Below are positions 31,453-40,221 of a DNA stretch of 64,000 bases, one piece after another (position 1 is the first letter of the stretch; each line of letters opens with the position of its first letter). This DNA comes from Bog-756 sp963741055 (GTDB taxonomy: Bacteria; Actinomycetota; Acidimicrobiia; Acidimicrobiales; RAAP-2). The stretch is from NCBI GenBank assembly GCA_963741055.1, contig CAVUGU010000007.1, forward strand, positions 183,143 to 247,142, in the 5' to 3' direction. A program made the translations under genes and the position numbers. A model generated the notes under the pieces. That model saw only the letters and a list, made by a program, of their open reading frames with translations. It had not been told where the DNA came from and did not search any database.

Positions 31453-32409
31453 TCAGGGGGTTCCGGACGACGCCAGGGTCTTCCAGAGCGACCGGTAGTT
31501 GGGATAGGTGAGCGCGTCGGTGACGTAACCCGCACGCTCGAGCTCTGCGTGGAAGGCCGGTAGGTTGCGCCACGGAACTCCCATGTCGACGTGGTGCGCG
31601 AGGTGCAAACCGGTGTGGTAAGGCACGAACCAGAAACGAGCGAGCCAGCTCTGGCGCACGTTGTGGGTGGTCACCCGGCGGTCGCCACTCGACTCGAGCC
31701 CGCCGTGCTCGGCGATCGACCGCAGCCGGTTGAGCACGCGCCACTGGGTCATCCAGGGGAGCCACCAGAGCAGCGGATAGATCCACCACCTGCCGGTGGT
31801 CGCCCAGAGGACCGCCCAGAGGATCACCTGCACCGAGAGGATCGAGAGGGAGATCGGCCGGAACGTCTTCGACTTCAGGGACTTGAACAACGGGGTGAAG
31901 TTCTTCCAGCCCGAGATGCCCACTGCGTCGCGCACCAGCCGTCGTCCGAGTGCACGCCGATCGCTCGGGTAGCCGCCGTAGAACCGGATGTCGGGATCTC
32001 CCGGGCCGAACTCCTCGCGGTGGTGCGAGAAGTGGCCGCGGCGATAGATCGAGATCGGGGTGAACGTCGGGTAGGCGATGAACCAGGTGCCCACGAAGTC
32101 GTTGATCCGCTTGTTGGTGAAGAGGAGCTTGTGGGCGGCTTCGTGCATCAGGATGGCGAACCGTGCGTACATCGGTCCCATCAGTACGAACGCCGCGAGG
32201 TAGGCGAGCGGCGAGCCGAGCCATACGGCTCCTCCGATGACCAACGCGACGAAGCACCACACCGACACCACGCTCAGCGCGTTGCGCGCGTCGTCGATCG
32301 TGCGCAGGTCCTTTCGCAACTCGGGCCGGCACATCCCGTTGTCGAGCAGTCGCTCGGTCGGGAAGACGTCGGGACGCCGGCTCGCGTCGGGCACCATCGT
32401 GGTAGCCAT
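31453..32409 (-). CDS. fatty acid desaturase
   Basis: A 318-residue membrane-bound di-iron desaturase. The three histidine boxes are HEAAH (89-93), HFSHH (126-130) and HLAHH (about 269-273). Several hydrophobic segments flank them. It should introduce a double bond into lipid acyl chains using O2 and an electron donor. It shares a 26-bp divergent promoter with a PaaX-like regulator, which is the likely controller. Confidence 0.9.
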   Translation of the reverse strand: MATTMVPDASRRPDVFPTERLLDNGMCRPELRKDLRTIDDARNALSVVSVWCFVALVIGGAVWLGSPLAYLAAFVLMGPMYARFAILMHEAAHKLLFTNKRINDFVGTWFIAYPTFTPISIYRRGHFSHHREEFGPGDPDIRFYGGYPSDRRALGRRLVRDAVGISGWKNFTPLFKSLKSKTFRPISLSILSVQVILWAVLWATTGRWWIYPLLWWLPWMTQWRVLNRLRSIAEHGGLESSGDRRVTTHNVRQSWLARFWFVPYHTGLHLAHHVDMGVPWRNLPAFHAELERAGYVTDALTYPNYRSLWKTLASSGTP

Positions 32410-32435
32410 GCCCAGACATTACAATTCTGCGTCAG
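32410..32435. promoter_or_regulatory. compact divergent promoter, probably leaderless transcripts
   Basis: Only 26 bp separate the two start codons. TACAAT at 32420-32425 is a good -10 for the rightward regulator and would start RNA at or within a few bases of its ATG (32436). On the other strand TGTAAT overlaps it and would do the same for the desaturase. Both messages would therefore lack a leader and SD. Confidence 0.6.
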
Positions 32436-33188
32436 ATGATGCAAGACGGTAAGATCCCCTTGACGGCACGATCGGTGCTGGCGAGCGCGCTGCTCGGAGA
32501 AGACCCTCCTGAACTGCCGGTTTCCCATCTGGTCCACCTCGCCGGGCTCTTCGGGATCAACGAGAACCGGGCTCGAGTCGCGCTGAGCCGGATGGTCGCC
32601 GGCGGCGAGGTCACCACCGACGGCGCAGGCCGGTACCGGCTGGCGGGGCACCTTCTCGAGCGTCAGGCGCGCCAGAACGAGAGCCGGCTCGGCACCTCGG
32701 TTCCGTGGAAGGGCGAGTGGCGCATGGTCGTCTCGGTGACCCCCGGGCGCTCGGCGGAGGAGCGGACCGCGCGACGCAAGCGGCTGCTCCTCGCTCGCCT
32801 GGCCGAACAACGCGAAGGGTTCTGGCTCCGGCCCGACAACGTCGAGCTCCGTCCCGACCCCGCCGACGATCCCGACCTCGCGCTCTATTCGGGCGTGCCC
32901 GACGCGGCGCCCGAAGAGCTCGCCGCGAGCCTCTGGGACCTCGAGGGCTGGGCGGCCCGCGCCGTGCAATTGCAAGGGGAGCTCGACCGTCTCACCCCTC
33001 GCGATCCGGACGACCTGGCGCCGGGCTTCGAGCTGTCCGCCGCGGTGCTCCGTCACCTGCTGGCTGATCCTCTGCTGCCCGGCGAGCTCCTGCCGGGCTC
33101 GTGGCCGGGTCGCGTACTGCGTCACACCTACGAGCGTTGGGACCGGCGGTACCGCCAGGTCTTGCGCGCGTGGGGACGGAGCGCCTGA
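32436..33188 (+). CDS. PaaX-like transcriptional regulator
   Basis: A 250-residue regulator related to PaaX, the phenylacetyl-CoA-responsive repressor. It has an N-terminal winged helix (LVHLAGLFGINENRARVALSRMVAGGEV, a standard PaaX-type recognition segment), a central domain starting WKGEWRMVVSV, and a helical C-domain. ATG at 32436 is used; a second ATG follows directly. Being divergent from the desaturase gene, it probably senses an acyl or aryl CoA and controls lipid unsaturation. That role is an inference. Confidence 0.83.
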   Translation: MMQDGKIPLTARSVLASALLGEDPPELPVSHLVHLAGLFGINENRARVALSRMVAGGEVTTDGAGRYRLAGHLLERQARQNESRLGTSVPWKGEWRMVVSVTPGRSAEERTARRKRLLLARLAEQREGFWLRPDNVELRPDPADDPDLALYSGVPDAAPEELAASLWDLEGWAARAVQLQGELDRLTPRDPDDLAPGFELSAAVLRHLLADPLLPGELLPGSWPGRVLRHTYERWDRRYRQVLRAWGRSA

Positions 33189-33284
33189 GACGGTCCGGAC
33201 CCCTTCGTCGCGTGGGGCTGCGGTTCCGTTCCTCTTCTAGGCTCGTCCGGCCGCCGGTGGGTCCCGACGCGGCCCGGAGGCGTC

Positions 33285-34154
33285 ATGAGCGAGCGAACGG
33301 TGAGCGAGAACGGGAGCGAACTTCCGTTCGCGGGTCGGGTCGCGGTGATCACCGGCGGTGGGCGCGGTCAGGGAAGGAGCCACGCGGTCGAGCTCGCCCG
33401 GCTCGGGGCCGACGTCGCGGTCTGCGATCTCTGTGAGGACCTCTCGTCGATCGGCTACTCGCTCGCCCGCCCGAACGATCTCGACGAGACCGCCCGCCTG
33501 GTCGAAGAGCACGGACGACGTTCGATGACGTCGGTGACCGACGTACGGGATCTCGACGCGATGGTCGCCTTCGTCGACCGCGTCGCGGAGGTGCTCGGTT
33601 CCGTCGACATTCTGGTGGCGAACGCCGGAGTGTCCGCGATGGGCTCGCTCCTGACGATGGATGCCCGGCAGTGGAGCGAGACGATCGACACCAACCTGAC
33701 CGGCGTGTTCAACTCGATCCGCGCCGCGGCGCCCCATATGCGGCGCCAGAACTGGGGCCGGATCATCGGGATCTCTTCGATGCTGGGGCGATCGGGGTAT
33801 CCGGGCGTCTCGGCGTACGTGACCTCCAAGTGGGGCGTGATCGGGCTGTGCAAGTCGGCCGCCTACGAGCTCGCCCACTTCGGGATCACGGTCAACGCGG
33901 TCGCGCCGGGGAACATCTCGACCCCGATGATCCACAACGACACCCTCTACCGGTTGATGCGGCCCGATCTCGAGCATCCGGAGATGGACGACGTGGCGCC
34001 GGGGATGGCCGCGCTCCACGTCCAGCCGGTTCCGTGGCTCGAACCCGAGGAGGTCACCGCCGCGGTGGTCTTTCTCGCGTCGGACGCAGCCCGTCACATC
34101 ACCGGGTCGGTGATCGACGTGGACGCGGGGGCCGCGGCCAAGTTCACCGGCTGA
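33285..34154 (+). CDS. mycofactocin-type SDR family oxidoreductase
   Basis: A 289-residue short-chain dehydrogenase. The NAD motif TGGGRGQGRSHAVELA, the NAG segment VANAGVS, the catalytic Ser in GISSMLG, and YVTSK are present. Between the second beta strand and helix (CDLCEDLSSIGYSLARPNDL) it carries the extra loop that marks the mycofactocin-coupled subfamily, in which the NAD is thought to stay bound and be reoxidised by mycofactocin. No mycofactocin biosynthesis gene is in this window. Confidence 0.87.
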   Translation: MSERTVSENGSELPFAGRVAVITGGGRGQGRSHAVELARLGADVAVCDLCEDLSSIGYSLARPNDLDETARLVEEHGRRSMTSVTDVRDLDAMVAFVDRVAEVLGSVDILVANAGVSAMGSLLTMDARQWSETIDTNLTGVFNSIRAAAPHMRRQNWGRIIGISSMLGRSGYPGVSAYVTSKWGVIGLCKSAAYELAHFGITVNAVAPGNISTPMIHNDTLYRLMRPDLEHPEMDDVAPGMAALHVQPVPWLEPEEVTAAVVFLASDAARHITGSVIDVDAGAAAKFTG

Positions 34155-34190
34155 GGCTCCCGGGTGGGCCCGACCCCGACGGGGCCTACC

Positions 34191-36467
34191 TCACTGCCGG
34201 GACATCGCCGAGCGCTCCTCCGAGCGGGCGTGCTCGTCCCCGCCGCCCGCACCGCCGGCTCCCTCGGGTGGGAGCAGCTGGACGTCGAGTCGAAGGAAGG
34301 TGCCCTCGAAGGGAAACGGCCCTCGGTAGCGCTCGCTGACCGCGGAGCCGTCGTCGAAGCCGACGCTCGCGCCGACGCTCGACATGATGGTCATGGCGAA
34401 CGGCAGTTCCATCGGGCCGGACGTCGCCCCGTCTACCACCAGGGTGATCTCCCCACCTCTGCCCTTGCGCCGGAACCGGGCGCCGAGCTTCGAGGGGCCG
34501 ACCGGACACCCGCGCTCGGAGACCACGATCTGATGGTCGCCGAAGCAGTTGTAGTCGAGGACCAGATGATCGTCCTGGACGAAGAGGCTGAGGCCCGAGT
34601 TCTCGGTGCCCGAGGCGAAGAGCACCCCCGAGTCACCGGCCGTCCGCTCGATGGTGGCGGTCATGTCCCAACCACGGGAGCCGAGTGCGGGAGCCACCTG
34701 GGCCGGAAGAGGCGACATCGGCGGGAAGTAGCGGTAGTGGCGATCGACAGGGTGGGGGGAGTGGTCGCGGTAACGGGCGCCGAACAGCTCGATGGTCCGG
34801 TCGTCGAGGGGTAGAACGCCGTAGCGTTCCGCCTCCTCCCACCACAGTGCGACCAGCTCGTCGACCTTCTCGGGCATCGACCCGGCGAGGTCGTTGCACT
34901 CGGAGCGGTCCTCGTCGAGGTGGTAGAGCTCCCATTTGTCGGCGTCGAAGGGGACTCCCGACTGGTGGCGGGTCACCGCCTTCCACCCGTCGGAGTACAT
35001 CGCGCGGTGACCCATCATCTCGAAGTACTGCACGCTCCGGTTGCTCGGTGCGTCGGGCGCGTCGAAGGTGGACGCCATCGACGCGCCGGCCAGCGGCAGC
35101 TGTTCCACGCCGTGATAGACGGCTGGCGCCTCGACGCCGAGGAGGTCGTAGATGGTGGGGACGATGTCGGTCACGTAGTGGAACTGATCGCGGAGTCCTC
35201 CCTGATCGCTGATTCGATCGGGCCAGTGGATGATCAGGGGAACGTGCACCCCGCCCTCGTGGGTGTTCTGCTTGTACCACTTGAAGGGAGTGTTGCCGGC
35301 CTGTGCCCAGCCCCACGGATAGTTGGCGTGGCTGTGGGGTCCGCCGATCTCGTCGAGGTGGGCGACCGCCTCATCGGGCGTTTCGACCAACAGGTTGAAG
35401 TACTTCATCTCGTGGAGCACGCCGAAGGGACCGCCTTCTTGGCTCGCGCCGTTGTCCGACAGGAGCAGGAACAGCGTGTTGTCCATCTCGCCGAGCGCTT
35501 CGAGCGCCGCGACCAGCCGACCGATCTGATGGTCGGTGTGCTCGAGGAAGCCGGCGAAGGCCTCCTGGAGACGAGCGGCCAGCCGGCGCTGGTTCTCGGG
35601 GAGGCTGTCCCACGGCTCGACACCCGGATTGCGCGGCGCGAGCAGGGTCTCCGGCGCGAGCAGTCCCATGTCCTGCTGGCGCGCGAACCAGCGATCCCGC
35701 GCGGCGTCCCACCCGTCGTCGTAGCGCCCCCGGTGGCGCGCGAGGTAGGGGGCCGGTGCCTGGTGAGGTGCATGGCAGGCTCCGAACGCGACGTACGCGA
35801 AGAACGGACGGTCGGGCCGGATCGACTTGGTGTCGTGAACGAACCCGATGGCCCGGTCGACCAGGTCCTCGCTCAGGTGGTAGCCCTCCTCGGGAGTGGC
35901 GGGCGGTGAGATCGCATGATTGTCGTAGACCAGCTGCGGATGGAACTGGTCGGTCTCCCCCTCGAGGAACCCGTAGTAGCGATCGAAGCCCCGCTGGCAG
36001 GGCCACTGGTCGTAGGGCCCGGCGGCCGAGGCGTTCTCCATCGAGCAGAGGTGCCACTTCCCGAGCGCGAAGGTCGCGTAGCCCTCGTCGCGGAAGACCT
36101 CCGCGACGGTTGCGGCGTGATGGGTGACCGAGCCGCGCATGTGGGGGAAGCCGGTGTTGAAGTTGGAGATCGACCGCATCCCGACGGTGTGGTGGTTCCG
36201 CCCGGTGAGCAGCGCGGCGCGGGTCGGCGAACACAGAGGTGTCACGTGGAAGTTCGTGTAGCGGAGTCCTCCTGCGGCGAGCCGGTCGACCGCAGGGGTC
36301 GCGAGATCGGAGCCGTAACAGCTGAAGTGGGAGAAGCCGGTGTCGTCGAGGAGCACGAGGACCACGTTCGGCGCACCCGCGGGCGGGTGGGGGTCACTCG
36401 GCCACCAGGGGGTGGACTCCGAGAAGGTGCGCCCGATCTTGCCGCCGAAACGCTCTTGGCTGGCCAT
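34191..36467 (-). CDS. arylsulfatase family protein
   Basis: A large type I sulfatase, about 758 residues. PNVVLVLLDDTG gives metal ligands Asp41 and Asp42. Cys79 lies in PLCSPTRAALLTGR, the CxPxR motif converted to formylglycine. FALGKWHL and LLLSDNGASQEGG follow. The last 150 residues form a beta-rich domain found in this longer class. No signal peptide is visible, so it is probably cytosolic. ATG at 36467 follows GGAGAGGA; an alternative start lies at 36512. A formylglycine-generating enzyme is needed but is not in the window. Confidence 0.9.
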   Translation of the reverse strand: MASQERFGGKIGRTFSESTPWWPSDPHPPAGAPNVVLVLLDDTGFSHFSCYGSDLATPAVDRLAAGGLRYTNFHVTPLCSPTRAALLTGRNHHTVGMRSISNFNTGFPHMRGSVTHHAATVAEVFRDEGYATFALGKWHLCSMENASAAGPYDQWPCQRGFDRYYGFLEGETDQFHPQLVYDNHAISPPATPEEGYHLSEDLVDRAIGFVHDTKSIRPDRPFFAYVAFGACHAPHQAPAPYLARHRGRYDDGWDAARDRWFARQQDMGLLAPETLLAPRNPGVEPWDSLPENQRRLAARLQEAFAGFLEHTDHQIGRLVAALEALGEMDNTLFLLLSDNGASQEGGPFGVLHEMKYFNLLVETPDEAVAHLDEIGGPHSHANYPWGWAQAGNTPFKWYKQNTHEGGVHVPLIIHWPDRISDQGGLRDQFHYVTDIVPTIYDLLGVEAPAVYHGVEQLPLAGASMASTFDAPDAPSNRSVQYFEMMGHRAMYSDGWKAVTRHQSGVPFDADKWELYHLDEDRSECNDLAGSMPEKVDELVALWWEEAERYGVLPLDDRTIELFGARYRDHSPHPVDRHYRYFPPMSPLPAQVAPALGSRGWDMTATIERTAGDSGVLFASGTENSGLSLFVQDDHLVLDYNCFGDHQIVVSERGCPVGPSKLGARFRRKGRGGEITLVVDGATSGPMELPFAMTIMSSVGASVGFDDGSAVSERYRGPFPFEGTFLRLDVQLLPPEGAGGAGGGDEHARSEERSAMSRQ

Positions 36468-36632
36468 CTGCGCGTCCTCTCCGGTCCCGGTTGTGTCGAC
36501 TCGCGCCGTCAAGCGCGCCAGGAGACCGGTCAGCTGCCTACTCGGGCGACAATAGGTGGGTCACGCGCGAACTGTCCACCGCGGTTGCGCCCCGCATCCT
36601 GACGGGCGGGACGACCCGACCTCGTGCGCGAC

Positions 36633-37186
36633 TCAGCGGAACGAACGGCCGAAGTGACGCGGAGCCACGGCCGCGGCGTGCGCTCGGCTCACCGAGGCGA
36701 CCGTCTCCGCCGGGACCCTCGAGGGGTGGTCCGCCGCGTGTCGGCGACGGACGCTCCGGCGCTCGCCTGCTCCTGCCGCGATCAACGCCGTGATGGCGAC
36801 GAGCAGGTCGGAAGCACCCGCCGCTTCTTGGCCGAGTCCCGGGATGCCGATGACGATCGCCAGCGTGATCGCGGCGAGCAGCGCCGAGGCGCACAGCAGG
36901 TAGCGCTCGGCGGAGGTGTGCCGTTCGCCTGGCGACGGCCGGGTCAGCCCGATCGCCAGCGCCAGGCAACCGAGGGCGAAGAGGGCGGCACCCGCCAGGA
37001 CGGACGACGAAGGTCGCTCGCATCGATGGCGCCGAGCGACGCGTACCCCTCGAGCAGGGAGGCCACCGCCAGAACGACGAGGGCGGGCGTCCGGAGATCG
37101 CTCGGGCGACGAGGATCGCGCGTCTCAGCCGTGCCATCGTCCCGCCGATGGCCCCGCCGCCCCCCTGGTGCTCCCCCAGTGGACAT
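36633..37186 (-). CDS. small membrane protein of unknown function (frameshifted)
   Basis: Not recognised. The start at 37186 gives a basic N-terminus and a first hydrophobic segment, TPALVVLAVASLLEGY. Near 37010 the frame shifts; it then reads VLAGAALFALGCLALAIGL, YLLCASALLAAITLAIVIGI and DLLVAITALIAAGA, three further hydrophobic segments. A basic tail ends with a stop at 36633. Codon pattern and hydrophobic periodicity support a real gene of roughly 180 residues. Confidence 0.55.
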
Positions 37187-37338
37187 ACTCTTCAGCTTCC
37201 GACGCCGTCGCCGACCGCTCCCCGCACCCCGAATCGTAGGAAGCCGACCGGCGCCTGACGTGGATGCACGGGCCGCCCGCCCGACCGGCTCGAGGTCCGA
37301 CGGATGGGCCGAATCGGGCCGCCGTACACTGCAGAGGT

Positions 37339-37783
37339 ATGTACTCCGGGTACGGCCACGGCTCGTGGTTCATCGTCCTGGTTCCGCTGGCGCTGATCGT
37401 GTTCCGCGCGCTCGCGTCCGGACGGAGAAGGGGGGCGCCGCGCCGTCCGCAGGCTCCGCCTTCCTTCTTCGTCGGGCACCCCTCCCCACCAGGGTCGGCT
37501 CCGACGTCACCGCCAACCAACCCCAACGGCGAGCAACACGACCGGCACTCCTGCAGGGTGGTTCACCGACCCCTTCGTCAAGCACGAGCAGCGGTACTGG
37601 TCCGGGACGGCGTGGACCGAGCACGTCCTCGACGACGGCGTCCCGGGCAACGACCCTCCGCCGTCCTCGGGCGGGCGAGGCTCCCTGACGCTGCGGCCGG
37701 CAGCCGGCTTCGGGTCCGCCGACGGCCCGCTTTTCGACCTCAGCCCAGGATCCGTTCCCAACTCGCTCCGGGCGCCGCCATGA
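37339..37783 (+). CDS. DUF2510 domain protein (frameshifted)
   Basis: A short protein with an N-terminal membrane segment (GSWFIVLVPLALIVF), a Pro-rich cytosolic linker and a DUF2510 domain. After a frame break near 37550 the domain reads PAGWFTDPFVKHEQRYWSG, TAWTEHV. Its conserved Trp residues and RYW core match the domain, which is common at the ends of actinobacterial membrane proteins. The stop at 37781-37783 lies inside the converging NTF2-like gene (44-bp overlap). The function is unknown. Confidence 0.65.
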
Positions 37784-38258
37784 AGACCGTGGTGAGTCGC
37801 ATCGAACGGTGGAGCCACCCCGACCCGGCGCGCTCGTAGACGTCGTCCTCGTACCCGCACATCCAAAAGGACCGTCCGTCGAGGCGTCGGCAGGGACAGA
37901 GCAGGTCCCAGCGGGCAGCCGCACGGTCACCCTCGACGGAGATCCGCGGCTTCACGAACAGATGGCGTGAGAAATCGAGACTGGGTGTGGCGAGGCGGGC
38001 CGCGATCTCCTCGCGTCCGACCGCTCGGCCAAGGGCGGGGCCACCGTCCCAGACACCGTCCTCGGTGAAGAGTGCGGCGATGTCGCGCCCGAGCCGTTCG
38101 AGCTCGTCGGGCGGGACGAGCGAACCGCCCGCGCAGCGCGCGTCGACCAGCTCGCCGTAGCGGGCCTTCAACTCCTGGATCTGCAACACGCCCTCGGCAG
38201 CGTCGACCCTGCGGCGGAGCGCCCCGAGCTCACGGGCGAGGTCTTCGACGGTGTCCAT
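37740..38258 (-). CDS. SnoaL-like/NTF2 family protein
   Basis: A 172-residue protein with the cone-shaped NTF2-like fold expected from LQIQELKARYGELVD, ALFTEDGVWDGG and SGWLHRSMRL. Actinobacterial members are cyclases, dehydratases or isomerases of small hydrophobic substrates, or have no known activity. A coiled N-terminal segment (LARELGALRRRVDAAEGVL) precedes the domain. ATG at 38258 follows GAGGAGAG. It has no clear operon partner. Confidence 0.8.
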   Translation of the reverse strand: MDTVEDLARELGALRRRVDAAEGVLQIQELKARYGELVDARCAGGSLVPPDELERLGRDIAALFTEDGVWDGGPALGRAVGREEIAARLATPSLDFSRHLFVKPRISVEGDRAAARWDLLCPCRRLDGRSFWMCGYEDDVYERAGSGWLHRSMRLTTVFMAAPGASWERILG

Positions 38259-38416
38259 GCTCTCTCCTCGTTGTCCCCGATCTCCTCGATGCGAGGGTTC
38301 GCTCGACGGGCGATCACCCGATCGGCGTTCGTACCAGTATCGGCGATCCGGACCCCTCGGCGACCGAGTCGCGCGTCGTTACACTCGGCGTCCGTCGACG
38401 TGATCGGGGAGGCGCC

Positions 38417-38821
38417 GTGGCTGTGACCGGACTTGCGAACCTGGCGGTGAAGGTCGCCGACCTCGACCGTGCCTGTGAGTTCTACGAGTCGGCAGGCGCA
38501 ACGGTGCGCGACCGAATGGAGTGGGGCGGTGGGGAACGAGCCGACGTCTTCCTCGGCCCGGTGATGATCACCCTGTTCACCCGTGCGATCTACGAGGACG
38601 CGGTCGACCTTCCCACCGAAGGGTTCCTCCACCCCGCCCTCTTCACCGACGACCTCGACGCCGAGCTCGAGGGCCACCAGGTGCTCTGGGGGCCGGCGAT
38701 CGTCGAGGGGACCTTCGGGAAGCGCCGGATCGCCTTCGTCGACGCTCCGGGCGGCATCCGGCTCGAGTTCATGGAGCAGCTCGAAGAGCCCGGAGATCGG
38801 ACTTCGAAGGCGCGGTCCTAA
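38417..38821 (+). CDS. VOC (glyoxalase/bleomycin resistance) family protein
   Basis: A 134-residue protein. VAVTGLANLAVKVADLDRA begins the first beta-alpha-beta unit, and FVDAPGGIRLEFMEQ ends the second; its Glu is the usual metal ligand. The GTG at 38417 follows GGGGAGG. It is 10 bp upstream of the aldo/keto reductase gene and probably shares its message. The substrate is unknown. Confidence 0.82.
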   Translation: MAVTGLANLAVKVADLDRACEFYESAGATVRDRMEWGGGERADVFLGPVMITLFTRAIYEDAVDLPTEGFLHPALFTDDLDAELEGHQVLWGPAIVEGTFGKRRIAFVDAPGGIRLEFMEQLEEPGDRTSKARS

Positions 38822-38831
38822 GGTGAGCGCG

Positions 38832-39920
38832 ATGGAGATGCGGACTCTCGGCGGCACCGGCATCAAGGTCAGCCCGCTCTGCTTCGGCGCGATGATGCTC
38901 GGCGCGTGGGGGAACCCCGACCACGACGAGTCGGTGCGGATCATCCACCGTGCGCTCGACGCCGGCATCAATTTCGTCGACACCGCTGACGTCTACTCCG
39001 CCGGTGAATCGGAAGAGATCGTCGGGAAGGCCCTCGCCTCCGTCGACCGGTCGAAGGTCGTCCTCGCGACCAAGGTGCACGGCACGATGGGGAAGGATCC
39101 GAACGAACAGGGGAACTCGCGCCGTTGGATCGTCGCCGAGTGCGAGAACAGCCTGCGTCGCCTCGGGACGGACTACATCGACCTCTACCAGATCCACCGG
39201 CCGGATCCGACGGTCGACGTCGACCAGACGCTCGGCGCCCTGACCGACCTGGTCCACGCCGGCAAGATCCGTGCCTTCGGGAGCTCCACCTTCCCTGCCG
39301 AGCAGATCGTCGAGGCCCAGTGGGTCGCCGACCGGCGTGGGCGCGAGCGTTTCATGACCGAGCAGCCGCCGTATTCGATCCTGGTGCGGGGGATCGAACG
39401 GGACGTGCTCCCGGTCGTGCAGAACTACCGCATGGGCGTGCTCTCGTGGAGCCCGCTGGCCGGCGGTTGGCTGTCGGGTCGCTTCGGCGCGGGCAAGGAG
39501 AACACCAGCCGCCGTTCCGCGATGATCCCCGATCGCTACGACCTCTCCCTCCCGGCCAACAAGGAGAAGCTCGAGCGGGTCAACGCGCTCGGCGCGCTCG
39601 CCGACGAGGCGGGCCTCACTCTGGTGGACCTGGCGCTGGCCTTCGTGCTCGAGCATCCGGCGGTGACCGCGGCGATCATCGGGCCGCGCACGATGGAGCA
39701 GCTCGAGACCCAGCTCGGCGCGCCGTCGATCCGCCTCGAGGATTCGGTGCTCGATCGGATCGACGAGATCGTCCCGCCCGGCACCAACGTCAATTCCGCC
39801 GACACCGGCTGGACGCCGCCCGCCCTCGCCGACCCACGCCTCCGCCGGCGGCAGGCATGCGAGCGGAGCAGCTCCTCCGGTCAGTCCTGGGGCGTCGGCC
39901 GCGATCCTTCAGCTCGATGA
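38832..39920 (+). CDS. aldo/keto reductase
   Basis: An NADPH-dependent TIM-barrel reductase. Features in order: LGGTGIKVSPLCFGAM, NFVDTADVYSAGESEEIVG (catalytic Asp and Tyr), Lys in VLATKVHG, and His in YQIHRPD. The family C-terminus PPGTNVNSADTGWTPPALAD is followed by RLRRRQA. The frame then runs on for 21 residues to 39920, overlapping the converging cupin gene by 40 to 131 bp. A frame error near 39860 is possible and the last residues are doubtful. Confidence 0.87.
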   Translation: MEMRTLGGTGIKVSPLCFGAMMLGAWGNPDHDESVRIIHRALDAGINFVDTADVYSAGESEEIVGKALASVDRSKVVLATKVHGTMGKDPNEQGNSRRWIVAECENSLRRLGTDYIDLYQIHRPDPTVDVDQTLGALTDLVHAGKIRAFGSSTFPAEQIVEAQWVADRRGRERFMTEQPPYSILVRGIERDVLPVVQNYRMGVLSWSPLAGGWLSGRFGAGKENTSRRSAMIPDRYDLSLPANKEKLERVNALGALADEAGLTLVDLALAFVLEHPAVTAAIIGPRTMEQLETQLGAPSIRLEDSVLDRIDEIVPPGTNVNSADTGWTPPALADPRLRRRQACERSSSSGQSWGVGRDPSAR

Positions 39921-40221
39921 CCACCTCGAGGTAGTCCTTCTTCCCCACGTTGCGGGCCGTCTCGACTCCGCCGCGGCGGACCGGCACCACCGCGCCCGGC
40001 ACGACGTCGGCTTCGAGGTACTCGCGAAAAGGACCCTCGGAATCGGGTTCCGGCACCACCGCGATCCGGTCGCCGGCGACCTGCACGAGGAGATGGTCGA
40101 GGTCGTGGCGGTGGACGTCGCCCTCCTCACCCGGAGCGAGGCGAACCTGCCACACGCGCACCCGGTCGTCCTCGAAGACGACCCGGGTCCCGACGTCGCC
40201 GAGAGCACGTTCTCCGGTCAC
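39790..40221 (-). CDS. cupin domain protein (3' end uncertain)
   Basis: A single cupin barrel: VWQVRLAPGEEGDVHRHDLDH holds the metal-binding His set, and LEADVVPGAVVPVRRG the second half. The start GTG at 40221 overlaps the TetR stop by 4 bp, so it is cotranscribed with that regulator. Read straight, it runs to 39790 through sequence antisense to the aldo/keto reductase. With one base corrected near 39905 it would stop at 39881 after SRPTPQD, which is more believable. Confidence 0.68.
   Translation of the reverse strand: MTGERALGDVGTRVVFEDDRVRVWQVRLAPGEEGDVHRHDLDHLLVQVAGDRIAVVPEPDSEGPFREYLEADVVPGAVVPVRRGGVETARNVGKKDYLEVVIELKDRGRRPRTDRRSCSARMPAAGGGVGRRGRAASSRCRRN

Noticed and set aside
36538..37137. 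A 199-residue arginine-rich frame on the minus strand
   Set aside because: Its composition is not protein-like; the neighbouring frame gives a coherent membrane protein with four hydrophobic segments.
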